NCBI RefSeq assembly: GCF_900111235.1
Contig: NZ_FOJI01000015.1
Location: 37,007 to 101,006 of the forward strand
Direction: 5' to 3'
Length of the DNA stretch: 64,000 nucleotides
Source of the DNA: [Clostridium] fimetarium
Lineage (GTDB): Bacteria; Bacillota; Clostridia; Lachnospirales; Lachnospiraceae
A model generated the notes under the pieces. The model was not told where the DNA came from, made no database searches, and saw only the letters and a list, made by a program, of their open reading frames with translations. The position numbers and the translations under genes are program-made. Shown here piece after piece: positions 1 through 7,618 of the stretch (positions are counted from its first letter, which is position 1; each line of letters opens with the position of its first letter).

Positions 1-471
1 TTTTGCACGCGCTGCATATGCTTCAACCTTTAATTTCAGTTCAGCTGGATCCATATCTGGATTCTTCTCAATTAATTCTGCAGCTTTAATAATAATAGCA
101 GATTCGCCGCCAGATACATTTTTGGAATCAATATGATATACATTATGCATATCTTGTGAGGCGATACAGGCATTTGCAAATGTGCAGGATGCCTCAGCGG
201 AATATCCAATATGAATTATAAAACATCCAGGATTTTTAGCTGTGATTCGTTCGAATACTTCCTGATATTGACTTGGATTTGCTGCAGCTGTTGAAGGTAC
301 TTTTTTAGTATCTTTAAAATAATCATAAATGTGTTGTATATCAAGCTGCCCATCAAGATATTCCTTGTCTCCCATCATAATATGCATAGGAATTACTTCG
401 ATTTGATAACGATCCACATACTTCTTTGGTAAATCCGCACCACTTTCTGTTACAATAAATAATTTTCTCAT
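1..471 (-). CDS. DegV family fatty-acid-binding protein, C-terminus cut by window edge
   Basis: Reading the minus strand from the ATG at 471 gives 157 codons that run off the left edge. The protein starts MRKLFIVTESGADLPKKYV and continues with IEVIPMHIMMGDKEYLDG and KVPSTAAANPSQY, the typical DegV N-terminal fold with its conserved TSQPS-like segment (here TAAANPSQ). DegV/FakB proteins bind a fatty acid and, in Firmicutes, present it to the fatty acid kinase FakA for phosphorylation; that role is inferred from the family. The family is usually about 280 residues, so a little over half is visible. A promoter and a MarR-type operator lie just upstream at 579-608. The family is clear; the ligand is not. 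Confidence 0.85.
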   Translation of the reverse strand, partial: MRKLFIVTESGADLPKKYVDRYQIEVIPMHIMMGDKEYLDGQLDIQHIYDYFKDTKKVPSTAAANPSQYQEVFERITAKNPGCFIIHIGYSAEASCTFANACIASQDMHNVYHIDSKNVSGGESAIIIKAAELIEKNPDMDPAELKLKVEAYAARAK

Positions 472-578
472 AATTGCTAAATGCTCCAATCTGCCGTGCG
501 AATTTACTTCGCATTATTATCGGCACTTAAAACTCAAGTCTAATACTCAAGTTTAAAATATGTAATTCAAACACCGTT

Positions 579-601
579 TATAGTAAATACTATTGACTAT
601 A
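579..601. promoter_or_regulatory. Operator-like 23-bp element in the degV promoter
   Basis: This 23-bp element matches 20 of 23 bases of a second copy at 1198-1220 in front of the MarR gene. Its core is the perfect palindrome ATAGTA-AA-TACTAT (580-593). It covers the -10 box and spacer of the degV promoter. A MarR dimer encoded 160 bp away is the obvious candidate binder (inference). Confidence 0.6.
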
Positions 602-608
602 TATTCAA
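580..608 (-). promoter_or_regulatory. Predicted sigma-A promoter of degV
   Basis: On the minus strand TTGAAT (608-603) is followed after 17 bp by TACTAT (585-580), about 110 bp upstream of the degV start. The -10 lies inside the operator-like element. Confidence 0.5.
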
Positions 609-610
609 AG

Positions 611-643
611 AAAAATTTGCTTATTAATACATATTAAGCAAAT
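611..643 (-). terminator. Intrinsic terminator after the MarR gene
   Basis: ATTTGCTTA (615-623) pairs with TAAGCAAAT (635-643). On the minus strand the stem is followed by a T-rich tail (AAATTTTTC), as expected for a terminator of the MarR gene that ends at 761. Confidence 0.6.
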
Positions 644-648
644 ATCCC

Positions 649-736
649 ATACTATATTTCATAATTTATTGAATACTATATTTCATATTTTATCGTATAC
701 TGAATTTCATACTTTATTTCATACTTTTTTTCATAC
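649..736. repeat. Degenerate tandem repeat, CATACT(ATA)TTTCATA units
   Basis: Five irregular copies of a unit containing ATACTNNATTTCATA or ATACTTTNTTTCATA lie between the MarR stop codon and its terminator. It belongs to a series of short AT-rich repeats found between genes of this window. Confidence 0.6.
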
Positions 737-760
737 AATTTCACTTTCAATTGTTAAAAA

Positions 761-1168
761 CTATTTTTTACGTACTACCATTTCTAAAATTGAAGATAAC
801 TGCTTAACATTATCATAGCCAAGCCGGTCTATCAGAGTATCTATCAAACGCTCTGCTATTTTTACTTTTGCGATAACATGTTTTTTTCCTTTGTATGTCA
901 AGAAAACTTGCATTCTACGTCGATCTTTTTTTGACAATTCCATTACTACAAATTCTTTTTTACGTAATGAAGATAAAATCGATGTAATTCTTTGTCTGGT
1001 AACATTCAGTGCCTCACTCAAATCAGATGGATATATCTCTTTATTTTTATTCATGAGCATGAATAGTAACACACGAGTTTCTCCCTGAAGGAATTCCATT
1101 ATTGGAGCAAAAATGTCGGAATCATAAATACTGTATAAAGTTAGTGTTAATTCCTCTTTTAAATCCAT
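761..1168 (-). CDS. MarR family winged-helix regulator
   Basis: The 135-residue protein has an N-terminal dimerisation helix, a helix-turn-helix at about residues 43-72 (SDLSEALNVTRQRITSILSS) and a wing at about 80-95 (KKDRRRMQVFLTYKGK), the MarR layout and length. It lies upstream of the partial degV gene in the same direction, but a terminator and a separate degV promoter lie between them. Near-identical 23-bp elements overlap both promoters, so it probably represses itself and degV. Because DegV proteins bind fatty acids, a FabT-like lipid role is possible but not shown. The start is the ATG at 1168 with GGAGGG about 12 bases upstream, a rather long spacing. Confidence 0.85.
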   Translation of the reverse strand: MDLKEELTLTLYSIYDSDIFAPIMEFLQGETRVLLFMLMNKNKEIYPSDLSEALNVTRQRITSILSSLRKKEFVVMELSKKDRRRMQVFLTYKGKKHVIAKVKIAERLIDTLIDRLGYDNVKQLSSILEMVVRKK

Positions 1169-1197
1169 CTAATCCACTACCCTCCAATTAATCTACA

Positions 1198-1220
1198 TAT
1201 AGTAAACACTGTTGATTATA
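1198..1220. promoter_or_regulatory. Operator-like element over the MarR gene -10 box
   Basis: Second copy of the element at 579-601 with three base differences. It covers the -10 box (1215-1220) and the transcription start region, so binding there would block transcription of the MarR gene. Confidence 0.6.
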
Positions 1221-1243
1221 CAAGATTTTCTTAATATCGTCAA
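1215..1243 (-). promoter_or_regulatory. Sigma-A promoter of the MarR gene
   Basis: TTGACG (1243-1238), 17-bp spacer, TATAAT (1220-1215) on the minus strand, about 50 bp upstream of the start codon. The rest of the 1169-1480 gap holds this promoter, its operator and the hairpin at 1392-1436; I see no gene in it. Confidence 0.75.
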
Positions 1244-1391
1244 CATGCATTTTCGCCGTTCATATTCATTTATGATTTTCGAAGTAATTATCCCCAAAAT
1301 TTTATATATTATTCTACGTTTATTAAAGAATCCAAACAGGAGCTTAACATTAGTATCACCGACTATATTTAATCCTTCTATAATAACAAAG

Positions 1392-1436
1392 ATGCATTGA
1401 AAATGTTTAAATGTCAAACATTTTCAATGCATTTTT
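1392..1436. terminator. Perfect 17-bp hairpin, likely terminator
   Basis: ATGCATTGAAAATGTTT (1392-1408) pairs perfectly with 1416-1432 around a 7-base loop. Five T follow on the plus strand and a weaker T-rich stretch follows on the minus strand. It lies just downstream of the anti-sigma gene, so it most likely ends that minus-strand unit and may work in both directions. Confidence 0.65.
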
Positions 1437-1480
1437 ATATTACCATAGAGATTTAAATTTTCTGAGGACTCTGAACTTTT

Positions 1481-2320
1481 CTAAGCAATAATTATTAGTT
1501 CTCCTACTGTTGCATAATAATCACCGTCAATTTCAGTAATATAAATAGTTTGTTTGCCAATTTCTTTTCCATCTTTCATTGCTGTAACGGTTATTTGCGC
1601 TTTTTCTACAACTCCTTTTTGAACACCCTGAGAAGCCCCCTCATATTCAAGATTTCCTTCTATCTCTTCATTGCCATTGAGGGGAATGAGCGGCGACCAA
1701 TAAAGGGTGTCACCAGTTTGTCTAGAAATAGATGTCCCTTCAAAATTTACAATGCCTGTTTCCATATTCCAAGTAAGCAGTTCACCATAGTCAATCGTAA
1801 CTTTTATACTGTCCGGTTTCAATGAATCACTGTCACTATCATTAAAATCAAAGCTAAATGGTAGTCCTGGAACGCTACTTATTAATGGACTATAGTTAGC
1901 GAGCAGCACCTCCACTTTTGGTGTCAACACAGTCGAAATGGCATCCTCCTTATAATTCACGCTAAGATTAGTTCCCTCTACTTCCGCAGCATACACCGTC
2001 AGAACAAATCCACTAAACACCTGTTTTTTTGCCGTTGATATAGGATTCTTATTTTTGGGATTATCATTCTGAACCTGTGTTTCGGGATAAGCCGAATGAT
2101 TTTGCATAATGTTTCCTCCTTTAAAAAGTAAGACATAAAATACTACTGCAAGGAGCAAACAAACTGCTAGTGGTTTATATACCTTCTTCATACTAAAAGT
2201 CTTCTTTTCCTGATGTACTTCTGATTCAAGCTGTATTAAAATTTTTGCCAGCATTCGGTTTTTCAAAGCATCATCTGGTTCAATTTTATTCCAAGAGTTG
2301 ATTATTTGTTTATTCTTCAT
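1481..2320 (-). CDS. Probable anti-sigma factor, DUF4179-like membrane protein
   Basis: The protein of about 279 residues has a cytoplasmic N-terminus of about 45 residues, one membrane segment (KPLAVCLLLAVVFYVLLF, about residues 48-66) and an extracellular domain of about 200 residues. The layout matches DUF4179/RsgI-type partners of ECF sigma factors. It overlaps the end of the upstream sigma gene by 11 bases, so the two are probably translationally coupled. The likely start is the ATG at 2320 with AGGTGGTG six bases upstream; an in-frame GTG at 2332 has no good ribosome site. Expected role: hold the sigma factor inactive until an envelope signal arrives (inference). No zinc-binding HxxxCxxC motif is seen. 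Confidence 0.75.
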   Translation of the reverse strand: MKNKQIINSWNKIEPDDALKNRMLAKILIQLESEVHQEKKTFSMKKVYKPLAVCLLLAVVFYVLLFKGGNIMQNHSAYPETQVQNDNPKNKNPISTAKKQVFSGFVLTVYAAEVEGTNLSVNYKEDAISTVLTPKVEVLLANYSPLISSVPGLPFSFDFNDSDSDSLKPDSIKVTIDYGELLTWNMETGIVNFEGTSISRQTGDTLYWSPLIPLNGNEEIEGNLEYEGASQGVQKGVVEKAQITVTAMKDGKEIGKQTIYITEIDGDYYATVGELIIIA

Positions 2321-2807
2321 CAAATTCACCACCTAACTTTTTTCGAAGAATCAATCTCCCTTCATGAAGATAATTACGGATTGTCGATTGGGGTTTTTGG
2401 AGCATTCCTGCAATTGCTGTGCTTGTATAACCTTCGTAATAATATAGATAAATCACTATTTTATACTTGTCTGGCAAAGTCATGACCACCGCTATAGTTT
2501 CATCTATTTCAAAATGTGATTCAATACATAGATTTTCGTGATCTTCAAGTTGCTCTTTTTTCTGCCACCAATGCCGAAAATGGTCTTTGCAAATATTTGT
2601 AGCAGTTACAATTAGCCAAGCCTTTTCGTGCTCTTCATTTTGAAATTTACAATTGTATTTTAATAATTTCACAAAGGTATCCTGTACAGCATCTTCCGTA
2701 TCGGCTTTATTTTTCATATAGGTAAAACAAATGCGGTAAATTGAATTTACATGACGATTATATATTTCTCCAACTTCTTTGTCCGTACGAAACAAAGATT
2801 TTTCCAT
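2310..2807 (-). CDS. ECF-type RNA polymerase sigma factor
   Basis: The protein of 165 residues has a sigma region 2 with YMKNKADTEDAVQDTFVKLLK (the conserved DAVQDTF core) and a region 4 helix-turn-helix with LPDKYKIVIYLYYYEGYTSTAIAG and QSTIRNYLHEGR. This is the SigV/SigW-like ECF layout. The start is the ATG at 2807, preceded by AAGGGGGA; a GTG at 2825 lies upstream in frame without a better ribosome site. The downstream membrane protein is its likely anti-sigma factor. The regulon cannot be read from this window, and I could not identify a convincing ECF-type autoregulatory promoter. Confidence 0.9.
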   Translation of the reverse strand: MEKSLFRTDKEVGEIYNRHVNSIYRICFTYMKNKADTEDAVQDTFVKLLKYNCKFQNEEHEKAWLIVTATNICKDHFRHWWQKKEQLEDHENLCIESHFEIDETIAVVMTLPDKYKIVIYLYYYEGYTSTAIAGMLQKPQSTIRNYLHEGRLILRKKLGGEFDEE

Positions 2808-2895
2808 TTGAATTCCCCCTTTCACTGATAATACGATTGAGCAGCCTAAAGTGTCGGGTTATTAACGAATAATAATAAAAGCCTAAATTGCCACT

Positions 2896-2955
2896 AAATT
2901 GCCAAAGTAACTTCCCCCCTACCCTACTCGAAAGCTGAAGTTACTTTGGCAATTT
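2896..2955 (-). terminator. Perfect 19-bp hairpin after the pentapeptide-repeat gene
   Basis: AAATTGCCAAAGTAACTTC (2896-2914) pairs perfectly with 2937-2955 across a C-rich 22-base loop. It lies directly downstream of the PadR operon that ends at 2984. The T tract on the minus side is broken, so this may be a terminator or a stabilising 3' hairpin. Confidence 0.6.
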
Positions 2956-2983
2956 CTTATTTATTATGGTGGAACAAATCATA

Positions 2984-3634
2984 TTATCTAACTACTACTC
3001 CCAATAATTTCACAATATCTGACGCTTGGTATTCATTAATTATTACACCCTTTAACTCAATCAAGCTATCCGACAAAGCCACTGCTCCTATTTGACTATT
3101 TGTAAAATCTATTCCTTTAAGCATAGTTTTAAAAAAACTAGTATTTAAAAATTGTGCATTTACAACCTCAAAGTTCTTTTGTGTACACTCGGATATATTA
3201 GCATTTGATAAATCACTATCGCTAACCATCACCCCATTAAAATTTGCTCTATTTAAATTTGTGTATTGAAAATTCGAGTCACTAATTAGGACGTGCTTCA
3301 AGCTAGAATTATACATATCTATACCAAGACACTTACATGATATAAATTCACATTTATTGAAATATGAATTTTGAAAATTACTATTAGAAAAGTCACACTT
3401 TATAAAGATAACATCTACAAAGCTCGATTTTTCGAAATCACAGTTAATAAATTTGCAATTTTCTAAAACGGTACCATTCATACTTATTTTATAAAAGTCT
3501 ACCTTTTCGCAATAATTTTCTTTTACAATAATTTTTTCAATATCTATATCTTCTTCTCTAAAGCTAATACTATATGACATCAAATTTTCTACATCGACCA
3601 ATACCTTCGGTATATTAGGCTTTATAATTTTCAT
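2984..3634 (-). CDS. Pentapeptide-repeat protein, Qnr-like
   Basis: The 216-residue protein is built of A(N/D)LXX-type pentapeptides, for example NCKFINCDFEKSSF, NSNFQNSYFNKCEF and TNLNRANFNG, which fold as a right-handed quadrilateral beta-helix. Its length and its C-terminal segment GVIINEYQASDIVKLLGVVV resemble Qnr and Gram-positive Qnr-like proteins, DNA mimics that protect topoisomerases (family knowledge; the link is by eye). The preferred start is the ATG at 3634, preceded by TGAGGA at 6-7 bases; an ATG at 3655 is also in frame. It overlaps the upstream membrane-protein gene and is probably translated by coupling, as the last gene of a PadR-controlled operon. It could equally be a pentapeptide protein of unknown target. 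Confidence 0.75.
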   Translation of the reverse strand: MKIIKPNIPKVLVDVENLMSYSISFREEDIDIEKIIVKENYCEKVDFYKISMNGTVLENCKFINCDFEKSSFVDVIFIKCDFSNSNFQNSYFNKCEFISCKCLGIDMYNSSLKHVLISDSNFQYTNLNRANFNGVMVSDSDLSNANISECTQKNFEVVNAQFLNTSFFKTMLKGIDFTNSQIGAVALSDSLIELKGVIINEYQASDIVKLLGVVVR

Positions 3635-4679
3635 GATTTTCCTCATTCCACTCATTATCTATCTGTTCTCCACAAAATTCCTGCAGCAATTTAAGCTGAG
3701 GTTTTTTTAGCAATATAAATATAATATTAATCATCATCAGTGCAAGAATAAAGATAAACAAAATAAATATACCGGCTCCAATGTCTTTAGTCAATATCAA
3801 ATAGCCGCACAAACATACTTCTCCAATGATAAATGGAAGTAATATACAAAAAAAAATGTGACTAATTTCTATTTCTTTTTTTTGCCTTTTTGTGAATAAC
3901 TCTACTGTATAGTCTCTATTTTTTCTAATATTTTTTGCTTTTTTCTTTTCATATTTCATATAAAGTCCTGTCTTCAGAACGCCTATTTTTTTTGATTTAT
4001 TATAAGTACTTCCATATAAATCGCCTAAACCTCCACACCTCTCTATACAATTGATTATTGCTACTAAAAGCAAAGCAATAGCAAAGATTAACAGCATTCT
4101 AGGTATAGTCGTATATGTTTTATGAAAATCCATTCCTTGTATTAAAGCAAATAAAATACTGCTTAATATCACTAAAATCAGCCTAATTTTCCCTTTATAC
4201 TTGGCATGCTTATTTTTACCGTTCTTAGCAATTTGCTTCCTAAAATAATAATCAATAAAAAAATCAAGTACCACTGTGCTCACTGCAATTCCAAATGCAT
4301 ATATTATGCTTATTTTGCTTCCAACTACAACTGTTCCTTGAATCCTCAGAACATTATATGAAACCATGAAAAATATACTAATAAACAATGCTGTAGCGGA
4401 AATACCAACTAGTCTTAGCGCCATATAAAAAACAAAGGAATGATAATTAATCCCTTTTAATATATTGTTGCAAAAGATTTTGATATCTTTGCCGATTACT
4501 TCTTCAGGTACTCTTCCATTTTCTTGAGCCGTTAATAAAAGATCTAATATTTCTTCCAGGCACTCCTCTTTTTTTTCATACATACTATCACTACACTCAA
4601 TATACTGTTGTATTGATTCAAATTCATTTAAATATTCCCCTGTTAACTTTAACTTATATTCAATCTGATTTTTTTTCAT
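3615..4679 (-). CDS. Membrane protein with HAAS/DUF1700-like N-terminus
   Basis: The protein of about 354 residues has a charged helical N-terminus of about 80 residues (LTGEYLNEFESIQQYIECSD, EECLEEILDLLLTAQENGRV) reminiscent of the HAAS/DUF1700/DUF1048 sensor domain that often sits beside PadR regulators. After it come about six membrane segments in two groups separated by a basic cytoplasmic loop (KKKAKNIRKNRDYTVELFTKRQKK). It follows the PadR gene with overlap and precedes the pentapeptide-repeat gene with overlap, so the three form one unit. The start at 4679 is preferred over the ATG at 4691 because a GGGG run lies at a workable distance. In similar pairs such proteins are thought to modulate PadR; the function here is unknown. 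Confidence 0.6.
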   Translation of the reverse strand: MKKNQIEYKLKLTGEYLNEFESIQQYIECSDSMYEKKEECLEEILDLLLTAQENGRVPEEVIGKDIKIFCNNILKGINYHSFVFYMALRLVGISATALFISIFFMVSYNVLRIQGTVVVGSKISIIYAFGIAVSTVVLDFFIDYYFRKQIAKNGKNKHAKYKGKIRLILVILSSILFALIQGMDFHKTYTTIPRMLLIFAIALLLVAIINCIERCGGLGDLYGSTYNKSKKIGVLKTGLYMKYEKKKAKNIRKNRDYTVELFTKRQKKEIEISHIFFCILLPFIIGEVCLCGYLILTKDIGAGIFILFIFILALMMINIIFILLKKPQLKLLQEFCGEQIDNEWNEENHENYKA

Positions 4680-5007
4680 GTTTTTCCCCATCCCCTAAAA
4701 TAATAGAATTTGCTCTTTCTGTAATATCTAGATAAGTTTTCTTGAATTGTTCTAAATACGCCTTACCCTCTTCGCTAATCCTAAAATATTTTCGCTTAGG
4801 ACCATATGGTGATTTACCTATTCTGCATACAATCAAATCTCTTTTTTCCAGTCTTGTTAAAACTGGGTATAATGTCCCATCTTGAATATCATTAAAGCCA
4901 TAATCCGCTAGCACAGATATAATCTCATAGCCATAGGTTTCCCCCGCTGCAATAATAGCAAGAACACAACCCTCAAGTATTCCCTTCAACAATTGTGATT
5001 CTTCCAA
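4660..5007 (-). CDS. PadR family transcriptional regulator
   Basis: The protein of about 115 residues has the PadR winged helix: LLKGILEGCVLAIIAAGETYGYEIISVL, then DGTLYPVLTRLEKRDLI (recognition helix region) and the wing GPKRKYFRISEEGKAYLEQF. The most likely start is the TTG at 5007 with AAGGAAG six bases upstream; another TTG at 5028 lacks a site. A consensus promoter and an inverted repeat lie directly upstream at 5060-5095, as expected for an autorepressed regulator of the PadR - membrane protein - pentapeptide operon. The ligand is unknown; PadR proteins often answer to phenolics or drugs. Confidence 0.9.
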   Translation of the reverse strand: MEESQLLKGILEGCVLAIIAAGETYGYEIISVLADYGFNDIQDGTLYPVLTRLEKRDLIVCRIGKSPYGPKRKYFRISEEGKAYLEQFKKTYLDITERANSIILGDGEKHEKKSD

Positions 5008-5059
5008 TTTTATCTTCCTTTCTTCCAACTACTATGTATATCTAAGTAGCTATTTATTA

Positions 5060-5088
5060 TTTATACAATATCTACTCTGTATTGTCAA
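5060..5088 (-). promoter_or_regulatory. Sigma-A promoter of the PadR operon
   Basis: TTGACA (5088-5083), 17 bp, TATAAA (5065-5060) on the minus strand, about 50 bp upstream of the TTG start. The -35 is a full consensus match. The rest of 5096-5257 shows no gene or clear site. Confidence 0.8.
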
Positions 5089-5095
5089 GTAGATA
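5069..5095. promoter_or_regulatory. Inverted repeat, probable PadR operator
   Basis: TATCTACT (5069-5076) and AGTAGATA (5088-5095) form 8-bp arms 11 bp apart and cover the -35 box and spacer of the promoter above. PadR dimers bind inverted repeats of this spacing class. Binding here would block RNA polymerase. Confidence 0.6.
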
Positions 5096-5257
5096 CGCTG
5101 AATTTAGTGAGTCAGTAGATATTCTAAATTTATTGAATCATATTAACAAGAAATATGATATTAATATAATCGTTTACAGTGAATTAAACAGAATATTATT
5201 AAAGTTTTCTTTATAATTGATTTGATATTATATTTTCTCCTCTAATTGTAATTAAAT

Positions 5258-5286
5258 TTGACATTAATATAAGAAAAAGATAAAAT
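5258..5286 (+). promoter_or_regulatory. Sigma-A promoter of the decarboxylase beta gene
   Basis: TTGACA (5258-5263), 17 bp, TAAAAT (5281-5286), leaving a leader of about 115 nt. The leader ends with an imperfect hairpin (GCCATAT and ATGTGGC arms, about 5367-5391) just before the ribosome site. I recognise no riboswitch class in it. Confidence 0.75.
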
Positions 5287-5407
5287 ATTATTAAGGTTAA
5301 GGGTGCACATACATAGTTTTATACTTATATTTCATTGAATTGCTCCCTATTACAAAAAATCAAATGCCATATGTAATTGTATTATGTGGCTAAAGGAGGA
5401 AAGTATT

Positions 5408-6544
5408 ATGGATTTTTTATTAAGCGGTGTACTTGCAATCACATGGCAAGAGATCGTAATGTATCTAATTGGTATTTTGTTAATTTACTTAGCTATCAAC
5501 AAGAATTTTGAACCTGCTTTGCTTTTGCCTATGGGATTTGGCGCTATATTAGTAAACATCCCACTTTCTGGTGTATTAGACCAGACGTTAGCTGGTATCG
5601 GCAATACTAGTGGTATAATTGAATGGCTATTTCATGTTGGAATAAAGTCCTCTGAAGCGATGCCACTTCTCTTATTTATAGGAATCGGAGCAATGATTGA
5701 TTTTGGTCCACTTCTTTCTAATCCTAAAATGTTTCTTTTCGGAGCAGCAGCACAATTTGGTATTTTCTTTGCCATCTCTGTTGCTACATTATTAGGATTT
5801 GACTTAAAGGACGCTGTTTCTATTGGTATTATTGGAGCAGCGGATGGTCCTACTTCTATCCTTGTATCACAAATTTTAAATTCTAATTATATAGCGCCCA
5901 TTGCTGTCGCGGCTTACTGTTATATGGCTCTTGTTCCAATCATACAACCTTTTGCCATTCGATTAGTAACGACTAAGAAAGAGCGACTAATTCGTATGCC
6001 TTATAATCCAAGTAATATTTCGAGAACGACAAGAATATTTTTTCCTGTTATCGTAACTTTTATTGCTGGTATGATTGCTCCTGCATCTGTAGCATTGGTT
6101 GGTTTCTTGATGTTCGGAAACTTACTAAGAGAATGTGGTGTACTCAAAAGTTTATCTGATACAGCGCAGACATCATTAGCGAACTTGATTACGTTGCTTT
6201 TGGGTCTTACTATTTCTGCAAGTATGACAGCTGATAAATTTGTTACACCAGCAACTTTTATGATTATGGGTATTGGACTGATTGCATTCATATTTGATAC
6301 AATTGGTGGCGTTCTATTTGCAAAATTATTGAACTTGTTACCTGGACAAAAAGTGAACCCAATGGTTGGAGGCGCAGGTATTTCAGCATTTCCAATGTCA
6401 GCTCGTGTTATTCAAAAGATGGGTCTAAAAGAAGATCCAACCAACCATCTTTTAATGCCAGCAATTGGTTCCAATGTTGCAGGTCAGATTGGATCAGTCG
6501 TTGCCGGTGGTGTTGTACTTAGTATTTTAAGCACGATATTATAG
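5408..6544 (+). CDS. Sodium-translocating decarboxylase beta subunit (OadB/GcdB/MmdB family)
   Basis: The 378-residue, highly hydrophobic protein belongs to the OadB/GcdB/MmdB family, which couples decarboxylation of a carboxybiotin to export of about two Na+ across the membrane. Family motifs are visible: SSEAMPLLLFIGIGAMIDFGPLL, IGIIGAADGPTSILVSQIL with the conserved Asp, and GISAFPMSARVIQKMG near the end. The true start is the ATG at 5408, preceded by AAAGGAGGA; an in-frame ATG at 5384 is not needed. A 54-residue OadG-like partner follows. No carboxyltransferase alpha subunit or biotin carrier lies in the window, so the substrate (oxaloacetate, methylmalonyl-CoA, glutaconyl-CoA or other) cannot be assigned. 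Confidence 0.9.
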   Translation: MDFLLSGVLAITWQEIVMYLIGILLIYLAINKNFEPALLLPMGFGAILVNIPLSGVLDQTLAGIGNTSGIIEWLFHVGIKSSEAMPLLLFIGIGAMIDFGPLLSNPKMFLFGAAAQFGIFFAISVATLLGFDLKDAVSIGIIGAADGPTSILVSQILNSNYIAPIAVAAYCYMALVPIIQPFAIRLVTTKKERLIRMPYNPSNISRTTRIFFPVIVTFIAGMIAPASVALVGFLMFGNLLRECGVLKSLSDTAQTSLANLITLLLGLTISASMTADKFVTPATFMIMGIGLIAFIFDTIGGVLFAKLLNLLPGQKVNPMVGGAGISAFPMSARVIQKMGLKEDPTNHLLMPAIGSNVAGQIGSVVAGGVVLSILSTIL

Positions 6545-6575
6545 TAATCGTACACAATAGAAAGGAGTCTCTATA

Positions 6576-6740
6576 ATGATAGAACAATTATTAAATAGCG
6601 AAAGATGGAGTAATTTTTTAATATCTTTAAATATTATGTGGAAGGGAATGCTTGCAATTTTTATAGTACTTGGCATTATTTCAATTATTGTTATGATAAT
6701 GACAAAGTTACAAAAAGATAAAAAAGATAAAATAGAATAA
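6576..6740 (+). CDS. OadG-related small subunit, 54 residues
   Basis: A short reading frame starts at the ATG at 6576 behind AAAGGAG (6561-6567) and ends at TAA 6738-6740. The protein begins MIEQLLNSERWSNFLISLNI, has one membrane segment (MLAIFIVLGIISIIVMIM) and ends in a highly charged tail (KLQKDKKDKIE). This is the layout of gamma (OadG/MmdC) subunits, a membrane helix plus a cytoplasmic tail, in very short form, and it lies 31 bp after the beta subunit. It probably stabilises the beta subunit. It is too short for many gene finders. Confidence 0.8.
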   Translation: MIEQLLNSERWSNFLISLNIMWKGMLAIFIVLGIISIIVMIMTKLQKDKKDKIE

Positions 6741-6772
6741 TTAAAGAAAAAAATTGTATATAATATTATTTC

Positions 6773-6823
6773 AAAAAAAAATCCGTTTCCACTATGCAAT
6801 GCATAGCAGAAACGGATTTTTTC
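6773..6823. terminator. Bidirectional terminator between oadG-like gene and motB
   Basis: AAAAAATCCGTTTC (6776-6789) pairs with GAAACGGATTTTTT (6809-6822), with an inner CTATGC/GCATAG stem. A- and T-runs flank both sides, so it can end the plus-strand decarboxylase unit and the minus-strand motAB unit, which converge here. Confidence 0.85.
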
Positions 6824-7618
6824 TTACTCAATCACTTCTTTATAACTATAAAGTATTTGTATTTCTACTCTTCTGTTCTTACTTTTGCCCTCAAGCGTAT
6901 CATTTGATGCTACAGGATTATTTTCGCCTAATCCTGCAGGTATTAGTCTAGAACGATCCACCTGACAATTCTCATCTAGATATTGAGCAACATTAGCCGC
7001 TCTTGCTGCAGATAGCTGCCAATTAGAAGCATAGATACTATTATTTATAGTTACATTATCTGTATATCCATTAACTACAATCGTATTATCTATTGTATTC
7101 AATTCAACAGCTATTTTTTTTAAAGCTTCCTTCATATTATCTTTTAGTACAGCCTTACCACTATCAAAAAAAGTACCACTTGGGAATGTAATAACCAAAC
7201 CACTTTCTTTAATATTAATTCCAATATCTCCACCTACATTAATTGTGGATATAATTTTATCAATATTTTCTTTTACACCTTTTATTTGTGACTGTTCCGA
7301 TTTCTGTTCACTTGATTGTGTTGATGGATTAGTTGACGAATTCGTAGGAGATACTGTTGCAGCTTCTGTTGCGGCTTGTGTCTCTACAGGCACGCCACCC
7401 TCCAAGAGACCAACGCCACCATCCAGTATTGAATAAGCAGTACCCGAACCATTTCCCAGTGCTGCATTAAGCGAACCAGATACAGCCGCAAGCTTTTCGG
7501 AATTTATATTACTCATTGCAAATAGTACTACAAACAATACAAATAACAAAGTAAGCATATCTGCATATGTAAGAAGCCAGCGCTCACTATTCCCCTCTTT
7601 GTGTTTTTTCTTTTTCAT
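6824..7618 (-). CDS. motB: Flagellar motor stator protein MotB
   Basis: The 264-residue protein has a short basic cytoplasmic start, one membrane helix with the proton-binding Asp in TYADMLTLLFVLFVVLFAMS (Asp20), a Ser/Thr/Gln-rich linker at about residues 75-115 and a C-terminal OmpA-type peptidoglycan-binding domain (VNGYTDNVTINN, NWQLSAARAANVAQYL, NRRVEIQI). It anchors the stator to the cell wall and forms the ion channel with MotA. The gene overlaps motA by 32 bases. The linker is simple in sequence, as is common. Whether the motor uses H+ or Na+ cannot be read safely. Confidence 0.95.
   Translation of the reverse strand: MKKKKHKEGNSERWLLTYADMLTLLFVLFVVLFAMSNINSEKLAAVSGSLNAALGNGSGTAYSILDGGVGLLEGGVPVETQAATEAATVSPTNSSTNPSTQSSEQKSEQSQIKGVKENIDKIISTINVGGDIGINIKESGLVITFPSGTFFDSGKAVLKDNMKEALKKIAVELNTIDNTIVVNGYTDNVTINNSIYASNWQLSAARAANVAQYLDENCQVDRSRLIPAGLGENNPVASNDTLEGKSKNRRVEIQILYSYKEVIE

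Noticed and set aside
1193..1417. Minus- and plus-strand frames between the MarR and anti-sigma genes
   Set aside because: They overlap a promoter and a perfect hairpin, lack ribosome sites and look non-coding.
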